From CADEED01 sp963711635 (GTDB lineage Bacteria; Pseudomonadota; Gammaproteobacteria; Steroidobacterales; Steroidobacteraceae), in contig CAVQEZ010000005.1 of the NCBI GenBank assembly GCA_963711635.1, positions 558,001-622,000 on the forward strand: 64,000 nucleotides of DNA, in the 5' to 3' direction. The position numbers and the translations under genes were made by a program. Of the stretch, positions 9,493-19,582 are shown in pieces. A model generated the notes under the pieces. The model worked only from the letters and a program-made list of their open reading frames with translations. It was not told the DNA's origin and ran no database searches. Each line of letters opens with the position of its first letter. Position 1 is the first letter of the stretch.

Positions 9493-10275
9493 ATGAACAG
9501 TTCACGTCCTTTTGCCATCGTCACCGGAGCGTCCAGCGGTATCGGGCTCGAGCTCGCGCGCGAGGCCGCGAAGCGTGGCTATGACCTGGTGATCGCCGCC
9601 GACCGTTCGCTCGATGAACCGGCCGCGGAGCTGCGGGCTCACGGCGGCACGGTCGTTGCCGTGGAAGCCGACCTCGCCACCCGCGATGGGGTGGAGGCTC
9701 TTTACTCGCACGTGGCGAATCGCCGCGTTGACGCCTTGCTGGCCAACGCCGGTCACGGCCTGGGCAAGGGCTTTCTCGACCAGGAGTTCGCCGAAGTGCA
9801 GCACGTGATCAATACCAACATCACGGGCACACTCGACCTCATCCAGAGGATTGCCCGCCAGATGCGCCGGCAGATGGGCGGCAAGATTCTCATCACCGGT
9901 TCCATCGCCGGCTATATGCCGGGGACGTTTCAAGCGGTGTACAACGGCACCAAGGCATTCATCGATTCCTTCTCATATGCGTTGCGCAATGAGCTCAAGG
10001 ACAGCGGCGTCACGGTGACCTGCCTGATGCCGGGTGCCACCGACACGGATTTCTTCGCGCGCGCCGACATGCTCGATACCAAAGTGGGCACCGAGGAGAA
10101 GGCCGATCCGGCCGACGTGGCCAGGACGGGCTTCGAAGCCATGGAGAAGGGCGAGGCCGACGTCATCGCCGGCATGTCCAACAAGATCCGCGCGGCGCTG
10201 GCCAATCTCGTGCCCGATACGATGCTGGCCGAGCAGCATCGCAAGATGGCGGAGCCGGGTAGCGCGCGCAACTAA
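9493..10275 (+). CDS. Short-chain dehydrogenase/reductase
   Basis: The ATG at 9493 has AAGGAG at 9482-9487. The 260-residue product shows a classical SDR: cofactor loop TGASSGIG (residues 12-19), NAG at about 89-91, a catalytic Ser in ITGSIAG, and YNGTK providing the Tyr and Lys. The AADRS sequence after beta-2 does not settle NAD versus NADP preference. The substrate is unknown. It starts a same-strand run with an SRPBCC protein and a zinc alcohol dehydrogenase, each with its own ribosome site. Such sets are common in stress or desiccation clusters of soil proteobacteria (inference). Confidence 0.9.
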   Translation: MNSSRPFAIVTGASSGIGLELAREAAKRGYDLVIAADRSLDEPAAELRAHGGTVVAVEADLATRDGVEALYSHVANRRVDALLANAGHGLGKGFLDQEFAEVQHVINTNITGTLDLIQRIARQMRRQMGGKILITGSIAGYMPGTFQAVYNGTKAFIDSFSYALRNELKDSGVTVTCLMPGATDTDFFARADMLDTKVGTEEKADPADVARTGFEAMEKGEADVIAGMSNKIRAALANLVPDTMLAEQHRKMAEPGSARN

Positions 10276-10312
10276 CTATTCGGAGCCTGCTACATATTAG
10301 GAGAATGGCATC

Positions 10313-10888
10313 ATGGCCGAACGCACCACACGCACGCGCGGCGCCGACGCGCCACTGTCGACTGCCAAGAACCCCAATCCGGCCGCCGCGGGACTGGATG
10401 TCAGGGACGAAGACGAGGTCCTGGTCGGCCGCACGGTCAGCATCTATCGATCGCGCCAGGAGTTGTACGACTTCTGGCGCGATTTCCGCAACCTGCCGCT
10501 GTTCATGGAGAACATCGAGAGCGTCGAGGTCATGGATGGCCCACTCTCGCACTGGGTGGTACGGGGGCCGGCCGGTGCCGACCTGGAGTGGGATTCAAGG
10601 ATCACGGAAGACATACCGGGCGAAGTGATTGCCTGGCGCTCGGTGGAAGGCGCCAGCGTCGACAACAGCGGCCGCGTGGAATTTCGCGATTCACCGAATG
10701 CGCGCGGCACCATCGTCAGCGTGACCATCGCGTATGACCCGCCCGGCGGCAAGCTCGGGAAAGTATTCGCGAAGATCTTCCGGCGTGAGCCGGCCATTCA
10801 GGCGCGCCACGAATTGCGGCGCTTCAAGCAGCTCATGGAAACCGGCGAGCTGCCCACGTCGGCACTGACCGTCGAAACCTGGCCCTGA
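10313..10888 (+). CDS. SRPBCC (START-like) cyclase/dehydrase family protein
   Basis: The ATG at 10313 follows an AGGAG site at about 10299-10303 and gives 191 residues. Residues about 40-170 match the polyketide cyclase/dehydrase type of the START-like fold: VGRTVSIYRSRQELYDFWRDF, FMENIESVEVMDG, WVVRGPAG, EWDSRITEDIPGE and IAWRSVEGA. These proteins form a deep hydrophobic pocket for a lipid or aromatic ligand, and the family seldom shows a conserved catalytic residue. No signal peptide is present. It lies between SDR and alcohol dehydrogenase genes, 25 bp before the latter. Confidence 0.88.
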   Translation: MAERTTRTRGADAPLSTAKNPNPAAAGLDVRDEDEVLVGRTVSIYRSRQELYDFWRDFRNLPLFMENIESVEVMDGPLSHWVVRGPAGADLEWDSRITEDIPGEVIAWRSVEGASVDNSGRVEFRDSPNARGTIVSVTIAYDPPGGKLGKVFAKIFRREPAIQARHELRRFKQLMETGELPTSALTVETWP

Positions 10889-10913
10889 GAAACAGGACCA
10901 TCGGAGAATCCAA

Positions 10914-12114
10914 ATGCGTGCACTCACCTGGCAGGGAAAACAGGACGTTCGTGTCGAGACCGTTCCGGATCCGCAGATCCTGAATCCACGCGACGCCATC
11001 ATCCGCATCACTTCGACCGCCATCTGCGGCTCGGATCTGCATCTGTACGATCACTACATCCCGGGCATGAAGGATGGGCGACATCCTCGGGCATGAGTTC
11101 ATGGGCGAAGTGGTCGAGGTCGGCGGCTCCAACAAGAAGCTCAAGGTGGGGCAACGCGTGGTCGTGCCCTTCGTGATCGCCTGCGGCAACTGCTTCTTCT
11201 GCCGCAAGCAGCAGTACGCGGCCTGCGACAATTCGAACCCCGCCGAGAAGACCGACGCCAGTGAGCTGGCCTATGGCTACCCCATGGCGGCCGCCTTCGG
11301 CTATTCGCACCTCACGGGCGGATACTCCGGCGGGCAGGCGGAATTCGTGCGCGTGCCGTACGCCGATGTCGGGCCGATGGTGGTTCCCGACGGCATCGAG
11401 GACGACAAGGTGCTGTTCCTCTCGGACATCCTGCCCACGGGCTGGATGGCCGCGGTCAATTGCGACATCGAGCCGGGTGACGTCGTCGCGGTCTGGGGTT
11501 GCGGGCCGGTGGGCCTGTTCGCGGTGCAGAGCGCATTGTTGTTAGGCGCGCATCGCGTGATCGCCATCGACCATCACCCGCGGCGGCTGGCCCTGGCCAA
11601 GCAGCTGGGCGCCGAAATCATCGACTTCGAGCAGGTGCGGGTGCGCGAGGCGCTGGCGGAGATGACCGGCGGCATCGGGCCCGACGCCTGCATCGACGCG
11701 GTGGGCATGGAAAGCCACGGCATGTCCCCGGACAACCTGCTGGATCACGTGAAAGTGAAAACCTTCATGGCCACGGACCGCATCCATGCGCTGCGCCAGG
11801 TGATCCTGGCCACGCGCAAGGGCGGGCGGGTTTCCATTCCCGGCGTGTACGGCGGCATCGCCGACAAATTCCCGATCGGCGCGCTCATGGAGAAGGGCCT
11901 GCAGATCAAGAGCGGCCAGACGCATGTGCAGAAGTTCATGCCCGAGCTGCTCGACATGATTCTCGATGACAGGCTCGACACCACCTTCCTGATCAGTCAT
12001 CACCTCGATCTCGAAGATGCGGCGCTCGGCTACAAGAACTTCAAGGAGAAGCAGAACGAGTACACCAAGGTGGTGCTGAAACCCGGCATGGGCGGACGCG
12101 GCGGACTACATTGA
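10914..12114 (+). CDS. Zinc-dependent alcohol dehydrogenase, formaldehyde-dehydrogenase-like (one insertion)
   Basis: MRALTWQGKQDVRVE starts at 10914 after GGAG. Catalytic-zinc motifs are AICGSDLH (Cys about residue 38) and GDILGHEFMGEV (His-Glu). The structural-zinc Cys cluster lies in IACGNCFFCRKQQYAAC. The NAD-binding loop is WGCGPVGLFA. Between GMKDG and DILGHE a GG run reads GGG at about 11074, a +1 insertion; removing it gives 399 residues, normal for the glutathione-independent formaldehyde dehydrogenase-like branch of MDR proteins. It should oxidise an alcohol or aldehyde with NAD in the cytoplasm; the exact substrate is not known. Confidence 0.88.
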
Positions 12115-12345
12115 CGGTGGCGGGTGATCCACGACGTCGAAGTAGCCCACCCGCTGTCCGCGCGCGTCGATCCAGAAGCGGCCTTCTTCGGGAAGGAGGC
12201 GTTCGCCGGCAGCGAGTTGCTGCGCGGCATATTCTTCGAGCGACAGTACTCCCGGGATCCGGGCAATCGGGTCCGAGTCCTCGACCCGTAGCGGGTCCGA
12301 GACACAGTCCCCGAACAGATCTTTGCGGACAAGCCATCTGGCCAC
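12106..12345 (-). CDS. Small hypothetical protein (79 aa)
   Basis: A GTG at 12343-12345 has a GGGAGG ribosome site about 8 bases upstream. The 79-residue product has a natural amino-acid balance (acidic, Pro near the end, segment RFWIDARGQRVGYFDVVD) unlike the Arg/Ala-rich noise frames of this DNA. It overlaps the end of the convergent alcohol dehydrogenase gene by 9 bp and lies 64 bp downstream of treY on the same strand, so it may be the last gene of the trehalose operon. No family is recognised. Confidence 0.5.
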   Translation of the reverse strand: MARWLVRKDLFGDCVSDPLRVEDSDPIARIPGVLSLEEYAAQQLAAGERLLPEEGRFWIDARGQRVGYFDVVDHPPPSM

Positions 12346-12409
12346 GTCGCCACCCTCCCCGGCGAGGGGACTTCTTACCGCGATGTCGGCGCACGATCAA
12401 CCACCCAGG

Positions 12410-15143
12410 TTAAAGATCTGCCGCGACATCCGGGTAGCTAGCGCCGACCAGCACCGGCAATCCGGCGCTGGCGGCCGAAAAGTCGAATTCGGTGCCGAGG
12501 GTGTTGCCGGTAAGCAAATTGCGCCACGATTTCGCTCCCTTAGGCAGGCGCAAACGGCCGGCAGGCTTTGCATGAGCGACCGGATGACGGGCGAAGACCA
12601 CCAGCAGCGACTCGTCGGGCGTCTGGCGCATGAACGCTCCGAGCGGGGCCGGGACGTCCAGCGCGAGATACGTGCCTTGCGCAAAAAGGCCCGCATGATC
12701 GCGGCGTTGCGCCAGCAGTACCGCGGTGATCAGTAGTTTGATCGCGCCGTCCTGCCAGGCGGCTCCCAGGCGGCGGACCGTCGCTTCCGGATCGCGCTGC
12801 CAGCTGGAATGTGTCTCGCGCAGCAGCGTCGCCCGCCGCGCATAGTCCACGGGCCGGCGATTGTCGGGATCGACCAGGCTGAGATCCCACAGCTCGGTGC
12901 CCTGGTACATGTCCGGCACGCCAGGTGTCGTCAGCTTGAGTACCAGTTGCACGAGGCTGTTGCGGGCCCCTGCCTCGGCCACACGCGCGGCGAAGTCTGC
13001 GAGGTCCGCCCGTAAGACCGACGAGCCGAACACGGCGGCGATCAATGCCTGCAGCGCCGTTTCGAAGCCTTGATTCGGTGCCGACCAGCTCGTGTGGGCA
13101 CGAGCCTCGCGTGCGGACTTGATCAGCGCCGCCTCGATGCGCTTCTGGTACGCATCGAGCGCCTCGCGATCGGGCGATGCCGCCGGCCAGGTTCCCACCA
13201 GCGTCTGGAACAACAGGTACTCCAGATTCCGGTCGTCCAGCGCTGCGCTCTCTGCCGCCACCGATCCATGCCATCGGACGACGTGCTCGCGCCATTCATC
13301 GGGCATCTCGGCCAGCACGGCGAGGCGCATACGCACGTCTTCGCCACGCTTCGTATCGTGAGTGGCGGTGGCGAGCAGGCCGTGCGGCGACAGGCGCAGC
13401 CGGCTGGCACTGGCTGCATGAAATTCGTCGATCGAGACGGCCAGTGTCGCCGGATTGCCGCCGACCTCATTGTGAGAGACCAGGCGGTTGTAGCGATAGA
13501 ACGCGGTATCTTCGAGACCCTTCGCCATGACCGGCCCGCTGAACTGCTGGAATTTCATCGCGCAGCGTACGGCCGCGTGGCGGCTGTAGCCGCTGCGCGG
13601 CGCCGCCACCAGGTCGCCGGTGAGCAGGGCATCGAGGAAATCGAACACGCTCGGATCCAGATCACGCTCGTGGCCGCGCGCTCTCTGGATTGCCTGCACG
13701 ATGTACCCGCGGTCGGTCGGCGGAATCGGGCCGCGCGGGTCCAGGTAGGTCCGATAGACCGGAAAACAGGCGATGGTCTCGCGCAGCGCGCGTCGCAGGA
13801 TGTTGCGTGTGAAATCGGCGGTGCGCGGATGCTGGCGCGCTACGCGCGCCGCATCGCGCGCCAGCACGTTGAGCTCGCTCGCCATTTCGTTGCGCATGAT
13901 GCGGATCTTGCTCTCGCGCACGATGGCATCGAATGGCTGCGTTTCACCGCTGAATTCCTCGTAGGCCCGGGTGAGGGCGGATTCGCCGGCCGGCGCCGTG
14001 AGCAGGCGCAGTGTGAGATTGGCGAACTCGTAGCCGGTGGTCCCTTCCACCGGCCAGTCGGTGCGCAACTTTTCGTCGCGCCCGAGAATCTTTTCCACGT
14101 ACAGCCAGAAGGGCCGGGAGGCGCCGTCTGCCTGCAGGGCCAGCGCGCGCAGCCGCTGCAGATATTCGGCCGGGTCCAGCAATCCATCGATGTGGTCGAT
14201 ACGCAGGCCATCGAGCGCGCCGTCGCGCAACAACCGCGCCACCAGGCGATGCGCATGCTCGAACACATCCGGCAACTCGATGCGCAGGCCGGCGAGATCG
14301 TTGATATTGAAGAAGCGCCGGTAGTTGATGTCATCGCCTGCCACGCGGAAGTGACTGGCGCGCCAGTATTGCCGCGGAGATCAGGGCATCGAGCTCGCGG
14401 CGTGTTGCGTCCGGCCTGCCATTGAGCCGCGCGAGCGTGGCATCGAGCGAGTCGCGCGCGACCGCGTCGGTGTTCACGAGCAGCGCCAGCTCGTTCTTGA
14501 GTTCCAGCGCGCGCCGCCCGATTTGTGGTCGCCATTCGGCCAACGCGGAGAATTCGTCACCGAGACGTTCGAGTCCCGGGTGATCGCTTCCCAGCAGTTG
14601 AGCATATTGCTGGGGATTGATCGGCAGCTTGTGTGTGTCGTATGCCCAGAGCGCGAATTCACCCGTCGCCGGATCGAACTTCAACACCAGCTTGCCGCTC
14701 TCGAGCGCCGTGCCGTACTGCTCGCCGAGCACCGGCACGAGCAGCTTTTCGGCCAGGTAACCCGCGGCCGGTTCCCAGTCGATGTCGAACCAGCCCGCGA
14801 AGCGGGACTCGGGACCCCACTCGAGCACGTCCAGCCACAGCGGATTGTCCGCGCCATGCACGCCCATGTGGTTGGGCACGAAATCGAGGATCTGCCCGAG
14901 GCCGCAGGCCGCGAACGCGGCCACCATGCGCCCGAAGTCCTGGGCGTCGCCCAGCTCCGGATTCAGCTGATCATGCGCGACGATATCGTAGCCGTGCGTG
15001 CTGCCCGGCCGCGCGCGTAGATAGGGTGAGGCATAGACGTGACTGATGCCGAGCTGCTCGAGGTAGGGCGCGATGCGCGCGGCATCGGCGAAGCCGAATT
15101 CCGGCGAGAACTGCAGGCGGTAGGTGGCGCGCGGTACGCGCAT
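12410..15143 (-). CDS. treY: Maltooligosyl trehalose synthase TreY (one insertion)
   Basis: The ATG at 15141-15143 lies one base after the treZ stop. The product starts MRVPRATYRLQFSPEFGF and keeps the GH13 TreY signatures: SHVYASPYLRARPGSTHGYD, DFVPNHMGV, GLRIDHIDGLLDP (nucleophile Asp) and LYVEKILGRDEKL (acid/base Glu), with the specific DDINYRRFF segment. A single +1 insertion near 14350-14370 breaks the frame; corrected length is about 910 residues, as expected. The enzyme rearranges the terminal alpha-1,4 bond of maltodextrins into an alpha,alpha-1,1 trehalose bond. Together with TreZ and GlgX/TreX it makes trehalose from glycogen. Confidence 0.92.
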
Positions 15144-15144
15144 G

Positions 15145-16968
15145 TCATGGCCCTCCCAGGTCATCGACCAGGGTCCAGCGTACCGTCCAGGGCGCCAGCA
15201 AGCCGCCATTCGGTGGGCTGCCTTCGTGCCAGATGACGCGGCCGGAATCGAGCGGCCATTCCCGCGGATCGTCCGAGAGATTCGCGCTGAGACGCAACTG
15301 CAGATCTGGCCCGGCGCGCCAGCTCACGCACACTGCATTCGCGCCGGCGATCTGCGCATTGCCGGCATGTGCTATTTCACCGAGGAGTGGCACCACGTAA
15401 GTACGCCGCGCCGTGAGAATTCGCTGGTACCAGTGCAACCACGCCGCGCAGTCGGGCAGGCAGCGATCCGCCCATTGCAGCTTCGAGCGTTCGAAGGTGC
15501 GGACATCCTGCGGATCGGGAATGCTGGCGCGCTTGTCAGGCGCGGAAAATTCCGGGAAGCGCTTGAATTCCTCGCGGCGTCCATTGCGAACCGCGTCCGC
15601 CAGTTCCCCGTGGAAGTCGCAGAAGAACTGAAAGGGTTGGCGTGCGTTCCATTCCTCGCCCATGAACAGCATCGGGATTTGCGGGGCCAGCAGGTAGACC
15701 GCGGCGACGGCGCGCAGTTTCTCCCTCGGTGCGAGCATGCCGAGACGCTCGCCGAAGGCGCGGTTGCCGACCTGGTCGTGATTCTGGATGAACGATACGA
15801 ATGCCGCCGGCGGCAGATCCGTGCTGGCCTCGCCGCGCGGCCGGCCGCGAAAGCGCATGACTTCGCCCTGGAAGGCGAATCCTTCGGCGATGGCACGCGC
15901 CGTGAGGCGCGTGTCATCCAGGTATTCCTGGTAATAGGCCGTGTTCTCGCGCGTCGCCGCCACGTGCAGCACGTGGTGAATGTCGTCGTTCCACTGCGCG
16001 GTGTAGGCGCGGGGCGCGCCGTGCTCACGCTGCAGATGGCGCGCCTGGTTGTTTTCATTCTCGAGGACCAGGTGAACCGGCCGGTCGGTGATTGCCGCGC
16101 GCACGCGCGCCGCGATCTCATCGAGCAGGTGGGTCGCACTGTCGTCTTCGATGGCATGCACGGCATCGAAGCGCAGGCCGTCGAGCCGGTATTCCTGCAG
16201 CCAGAACAGCGCGTTTTCGACGAAGTAGCGGCGCACTGGTTGAGCCTGCGATTCATCGAAATTGAGACCGGCGCCCCAGGGCGTGCGGTGCCGCTCGCTG
16301 AAAAAGTGCGGCGCATACGTCGGTAGATAGTTTCCTTCCGGCCCGAAGTGGTTGTAGACCACGTCCAGCAATACCGCGATACCGCGCGCGTGCGCGGCGT
16401 CGATCAAAGCCACGAAATCGTGCGGTGTGCCGTAGCTCGCGTCGGGAGCATACGGATACACGCCGTCGTAGCCCCAGTTGCGCAGGCCCGGAAAGTCGCT
16501 GACGGGCATGATCTGCAGCCCGGTGATGCCGATGCCGGCGAGGTGATCGAGTTTCTCGATGGCCGCGCGAAATGTGCCTTCCGGCGTGAAGGCACCGATA
16601 TGCGTTTCGTAGAGAACCATTTCTTCCCAGCGCCGTCCGCGCCAGGGCATTTCAAATCGAAACCGGGCGGTATCCACCCACTGACTCATTCCGTGGACAT
16701 TGTTGGGCTGGTATCGCGATGCCGGATCGGGAACCACGCGCCCGTCCGCGAGGCGAAAGCCGTAGTGCGCACCTTGCTCGACATCGGGCACATCGACACC
16801 ATGCCAGCCGTCGCCGAGCAGGGACATGCGGTGCGGCGACTCAGCGTCGAGCACGAGAGCTACTTCGGTTTGCGCGGGCGCCCACAGCCGGAATCTCGCG
16901 CCACCGCCGGACAGCGCGATGGGTCCGTGCGAGTAGATCACCGAGGTAACCGGCGGATTGCCGCTCAT
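15145..16968 (-). CDS. treZ: Malto-oligosyltrehalose trehalohydrolase TreZ
   Basis: An intact 607-residue frame. Residues 15-100 form the N-terminal beta domain (GGARFRLWAPAQTEVALVL). The GH13 barrel follows with YETHIGAFTPEGTF, LLDVVYNHFGPEGN, DGLRFDAVHAI (nucleophile Asp), LVLENENN (acid Glu) and IQNHDQVGN. It cleaves trehalose from the end of maltooligosyl trehalose made by TreY. Its ATG overlaps the glgX stop by 4 bases and its stop is 1 base before the treY start, so the three are translationally coupled in the order glgX-treZ-treY. Confidence 0.95.
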   Translation of the reverse strand: MSGNPPVTSVIYSHGPIALSGGGARFRLWAPAQTEVALVLDAESPHRMSLLGDGWHGVDVPDVEQGAHYGFRLADGRVVPDPASRYQPNNVHGMSQWVDTARFRFEMPWRGRRWEEMVLYETHIGAFTPEGTFRAAIEKLDHLAGIGITGLQIMPVSDFPGLRNWGYDGVYPYAPDASYGTPHDFVALIDAAHARGIAVLLDVVYNHFGPEGNYLPTYAPHFFSERHRTPWGAGLNFDESQAQPVRRYFVENALFWLQEYRLDGLRFDAVHAIEDDSATHLLDEIAARVRAAITDRPVHLVLENENNQARHLQREHGAPRAYTAQWNDDIHHVLHVAATRENTAYYQEYLDDTRLTARAIAEGFAFQGEVMRFRGRPRGEASTDLPPAAFVSFIQNHDQVGNRAFGERLGMLAPREKLRAVAAVYLLAPQIPMLFMGEEWNARQPFQFFCDFHGELADAVRNGRREEFKRFPEFSAPDKRASIPDPQDVRTFERSKLQWADRCLPDCAAWLHWYQRILTARRTYVVPLLGEIAHAGNAQIAGANAVCVSWRAGPDLQLRLSANLSDDPREWPLDSGRVIWHEGSPPNGGLLAPWTVRWTLVDDLGGP

Positions 16969-19091
16969 GTGTCCGCGCCGCGCAACTGGAACAGCAGCAG
17001 CGATCGCGCCGTCACTCCGTACACGTCGCCCTTTGCAAATTCGATCTTGGCGAGCTTGCCCTCCACGTTGGTGTCGATGAGCAGGCGCCAGCGCTCGTCG
17101 CCGGCGTGGCCCGGAAGCGTGAAATTCACGAGATCATGGTGCGCGTTGAGAATCAGCAGCAGCGTCGCGTCGACGCCGCGCTGTTTGATGCCACTGGGCT
17201 GCGCACGGCCGTCGAGCAGCATGCCGAAGCATTGCATGCGGCCATCCGACCAGTGACCGTCTTCCATTTCCTCGCCGCTGGCATTGATCCACGTGATCTC
17301 CTTGAGACCGATGGCTTCATTCTCTTTTGCCGAGAGGAAGCGGCTGCGACGCAGGATGGGGTAACGGGCTCGCAGGTGCGCGAGCTCGCGCACGAAATTC
17401 ACCTGCGTGAAATTCCTGTCGGCCAGCGACCAGTCCAGCCAGCTGATGTCGTTGTCCTGGCAATAGGCGTTGTTGTTGCCTTGCTGGGTGCGCGCGAATT
17501 CGTCGCCGGCCAGCATCATCGGCGTGCCCTGCGAGAGGAACAGCGTCGCGAGAAAGTTGCGCATCTGGCGCCGGCGCAGCGCATTGATTCCCGGATCGTC
17601 GGTCGGTCCTTCGGCACCGCAATTCCAGGAACGGTTGTGGCTGTGACCATCGCGGTTCTCTTCGCCATTGGCATCGTTGTGCCGCTCGTTGTACGAGACC
17701 AGATCGTGGAGCGTGAAGCCGTCATGCGCGGTGACGAAGTTGAAACTCGCGTAGGGTTTGCGCCCGAGGTGATCGAAGAGATCCGCCGAGCCATAGAGCC
17801 GGGGAGCGAGGTCGGCCGCCGAGGACTCGCCGCGCCAGAAGTCGCGCACCGTGTCGCGAAACCGGTCGTTCCACTCGGCCCATCCCGGCGGGAATCTTCC
17901 CACCTGGTATCCGCCCGGGCCGCAATCCCAGGGTTCGGCGATCAGCTTGACCGTGCTCAGCACCGGATCCTGAGAGCATACCTTGAGAAAGCCGCTGCGA
18001 TTGTCGAAGCCATTGGGTTCGCGCGCGAGGATCGTACCGAGGTCGAAGCGGAATCCATCGACGTGCATCTCCAGCACCCAGTAGCGCAGGCTGTCGGTGA
18101 CCATCTGGATGACGCGCGGGTGCGAGAGGTTCAGCGTATTGCCGGTGCCCGTGTCATTGATGTAGTAGCGCTTCTGTTCCGGCAGGAGCCGGTAGTAAGA
18201 CGCGTTGTCGATGCCCTTGAGCGACAATGTCGCACCGCGCTCGTTTCCTTCGGCGGTATGGTTGTAGACCACGTCGAGGATCACCTCGAGTCCGGCGTCG
18301 TGGAAACGCGCCACCATCTCCTTGAACTCGCGCACTCCATTCATCGGGCGCGCGCAATAACGCGGATCCGCGGCGAAGAAACCCAGGGTGTTGTAGCCCC
18401 AGTAGTTCGTGAGCCCACGTTCCAGCAGCAGGCTGTCGTTCACGAACATCTGCACCGGCATCAGCTCGACGGTGGTGATGCCCAGCGCCTTGACGTACTC
18501 GATGACCTCGGGCGTCGCCATGCCCGCAAAGGTGCCGCGCAGCGACTCGGCCACCGCGGGATGCTTGCGCGTGAAGCCGCGCACATGCGTCTCGTAAACG
18601 ACGGTGCGGTCCCAGTGCACGCGCGGTTTGCCGTTCTGTTTCCAGTCGAAAGATTGGTCGACCACCAGGCACTTCGGCATGAAGGGAGCGCTGTCGAGCT
18701 CGTTGAAGGAAAGATCCGCGTCCTTGTCGCCGATGCAGTAGCCGAAGCAGGCGTGGTTCCATTCGAGCGCACCCAGGAAGCCGCGCGCATAGGGATCGAT
18801 CAGCAGCTTGTTGGGGTTGAAACGATGGCCCGCATCCGGCGCGTATGGGCCGTGCACGCGATAACCGTATGCTTCGCCCGGCCCCATTCCTTCCAGGTAG
18901 CCATGCCAGATCTCGTCGGTGTACTCGGGCAGCGTGATTCGTTCGAGCTCGGTACTGCCCTGGGCGTCGAAAATGCACAGCTCGACGCGCGTGGCGTGCG
19001 ACGAGAACAGGGAAAAATTGACGCCGCGACCATCCCACGTGGCGCCACGCGGGTTTGGTAGTCCTTCCCTGAGTCGATACCTGGATGCCAA
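16965..19091 (-). CDS. glgX: Glycogen debranching enzyme GlgX/TreX
   Basis: The 708-residue frame has an N-terminal CBM48-like domain (GATWDGRGVNFSLFSSHATRV), then a GH13 isoamylase-type barrel with VVYNHTAEGNERG, MHVDGFRFDLGTIL (nucleophile Asp), VKLIAEPWDCGPG (acid Glu) and FVTAHDGFTLHD. It removes alpha-1,6 branches from phosphorylase-trimmed glycogen, feeding linear maltodextrin to TreY and TreZ. The first in-frame start is a TTG at 19089-19091 without an obvious ribosome site, so the true start is uncertain. It heads the minus-strand trehalose operon; the promoter should lie in the roughly 100 bp upstream of 19091. Confidence 0.93.
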   Translation of the reverse strand: MASRYRLREGLPNPRGATWDGRGVNFSLFSSHATRVELCIFDAQGSTELERITLPEYTDEIWHGYLEGMGPGEAYGYRVHGPYAPDAGHRFNPNKLLIDPYARGFLGALEWNHACFGYCIGDKDADLSFNELDSAPFMPKCLVVDQSFDWKQNGKPRVHWDRTVVYETHVRGFTRKHPAVAESLRGTFAGMATPEVIEYVKALGITTVELMPVQMFVNDSLLLERGLTNYWGYNTLGFFAADPRYCARPMNGVREFKEMVARFHDAGLEVILDVVYNHTAEGNERGATLSLKGIDNASYYRLLPEQKRYYINDTGTGNTLNLSHPRVIQMVTDSLRYWVLEMHVDGFRFDLGTILAREPNGFDNRSGFLKVCSQDPVLSTVKLIAEPWDCGPGGYQVGRFPPGWAEWNDRFRDTVRDFWRGESSAADLAPRLYGSADLFDHLGRKPYASFNFVTAHDGFTLHDLVSYNERHNDANGEENRDGHSHNRSWNCGAEGPTDDPGINALRRRQMRNFLATLFLSQGTPMMLAGDEFARTQQGNNNAYCQDNDISWLDWSLADRNFTQVNFVRELAHLRARYPILRRSRFLSAKENEAIGLKEITWINASGEEMEDGHWSDGRMQCFGMLLDGRAQPSGIKQRGVDATLLLILNAHHDLVNFTLPGHAGDERWRLLIDTNVEGKLAKIEFAKGDVYGVTARSLLLFQLRGADT

Positions 19092-19195
19092 TTGTTGCTG
19101 TTGCTTGCGCGACGGTGCGAAGGCGCAGACTAAATTGTCGGGTGAATTGGCGCAGAAGCGGCGAGCGCCGCTTGGCGTAGGCGTGCTCCGACAGC

Positions 19196-19423
19196 TCAGT
19201 CCCTGCGGCGACGCAACTCGGCGCGCAAGTCGGTCTGCAGTGCCAGGATCTGCTTGCGCATGTTCGCGAGCTCAGACTTGCTGAGCGCCTGCAACTCAGC
19301 GCTGTTGATGCCTTCGATCTGCTGCAGTTTCATCTTCGCGCTGGCCAGCGCCTCCAGCAGTTCCGGATCCGCGGTCCTGGAAAATTGCAGCCCGCGTTGC
19401 GCGGTGGGTCCTCTCGATTGCAC
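19196..19423 (-). CDS. Small predicted coiled-coil protein (75 aa)
   Basis: GTG start at 19421-19423, 75 residues. The segment DPELLEALASAKMKLQQIEG and the following SELANMRKQILALQTDLRAEL carry heptad-like Leu spacing, consistent with a short helical hairpin or coiled coil. The ribosome site is weak. It is same-strand upstream of glgX. No family is recognised; the natural composition is the main reason to call it. Confidence 0.45.
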   Translation of the reverse strand: MQSRGPTAQRGLQFSRTADPELLEALASAKMKLQQIEGINSAELQALSKSELANMRKQILALQTDLRAELRRRRD

Positions 19424-19582
19424 GGTTTACCTGGCTAACATCGATAGCCGGATTAATACAAGTAAAGCGGCGGCGGATGGCTGAGCATGCGGGCCACTAT
19501 ATTCCGGTCATGGCCGCCGCCGCTGTAGGACAGCGCAGTACTTGCTGGGCCAGTTGCCGCCGCCATTCGTTACGACCCGGAC

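Noticed and set aside
17106..19061. Plus-strand open frame of 651 codons over glgX
   Set aside because: Antisense shadow in GC-rich DNA: composition is Arg/His/Val-rich without motifs, and the opposite strand encodes a fully conserved GlgX. The same applies to other long antisense frames such as 30552-33281 (-), 44311-46272 (-), 13070-14425 (+) and 23795-25309 (+).
19415..19432. Another motif copy (CGATTGCACGGTTTACCT)
   Set aside because: It shares CGATTGCAC, but the GGT half is wrong and it overlaps the start of a small minus-strand gene with no plus-strand gene downstream. Likely chance.
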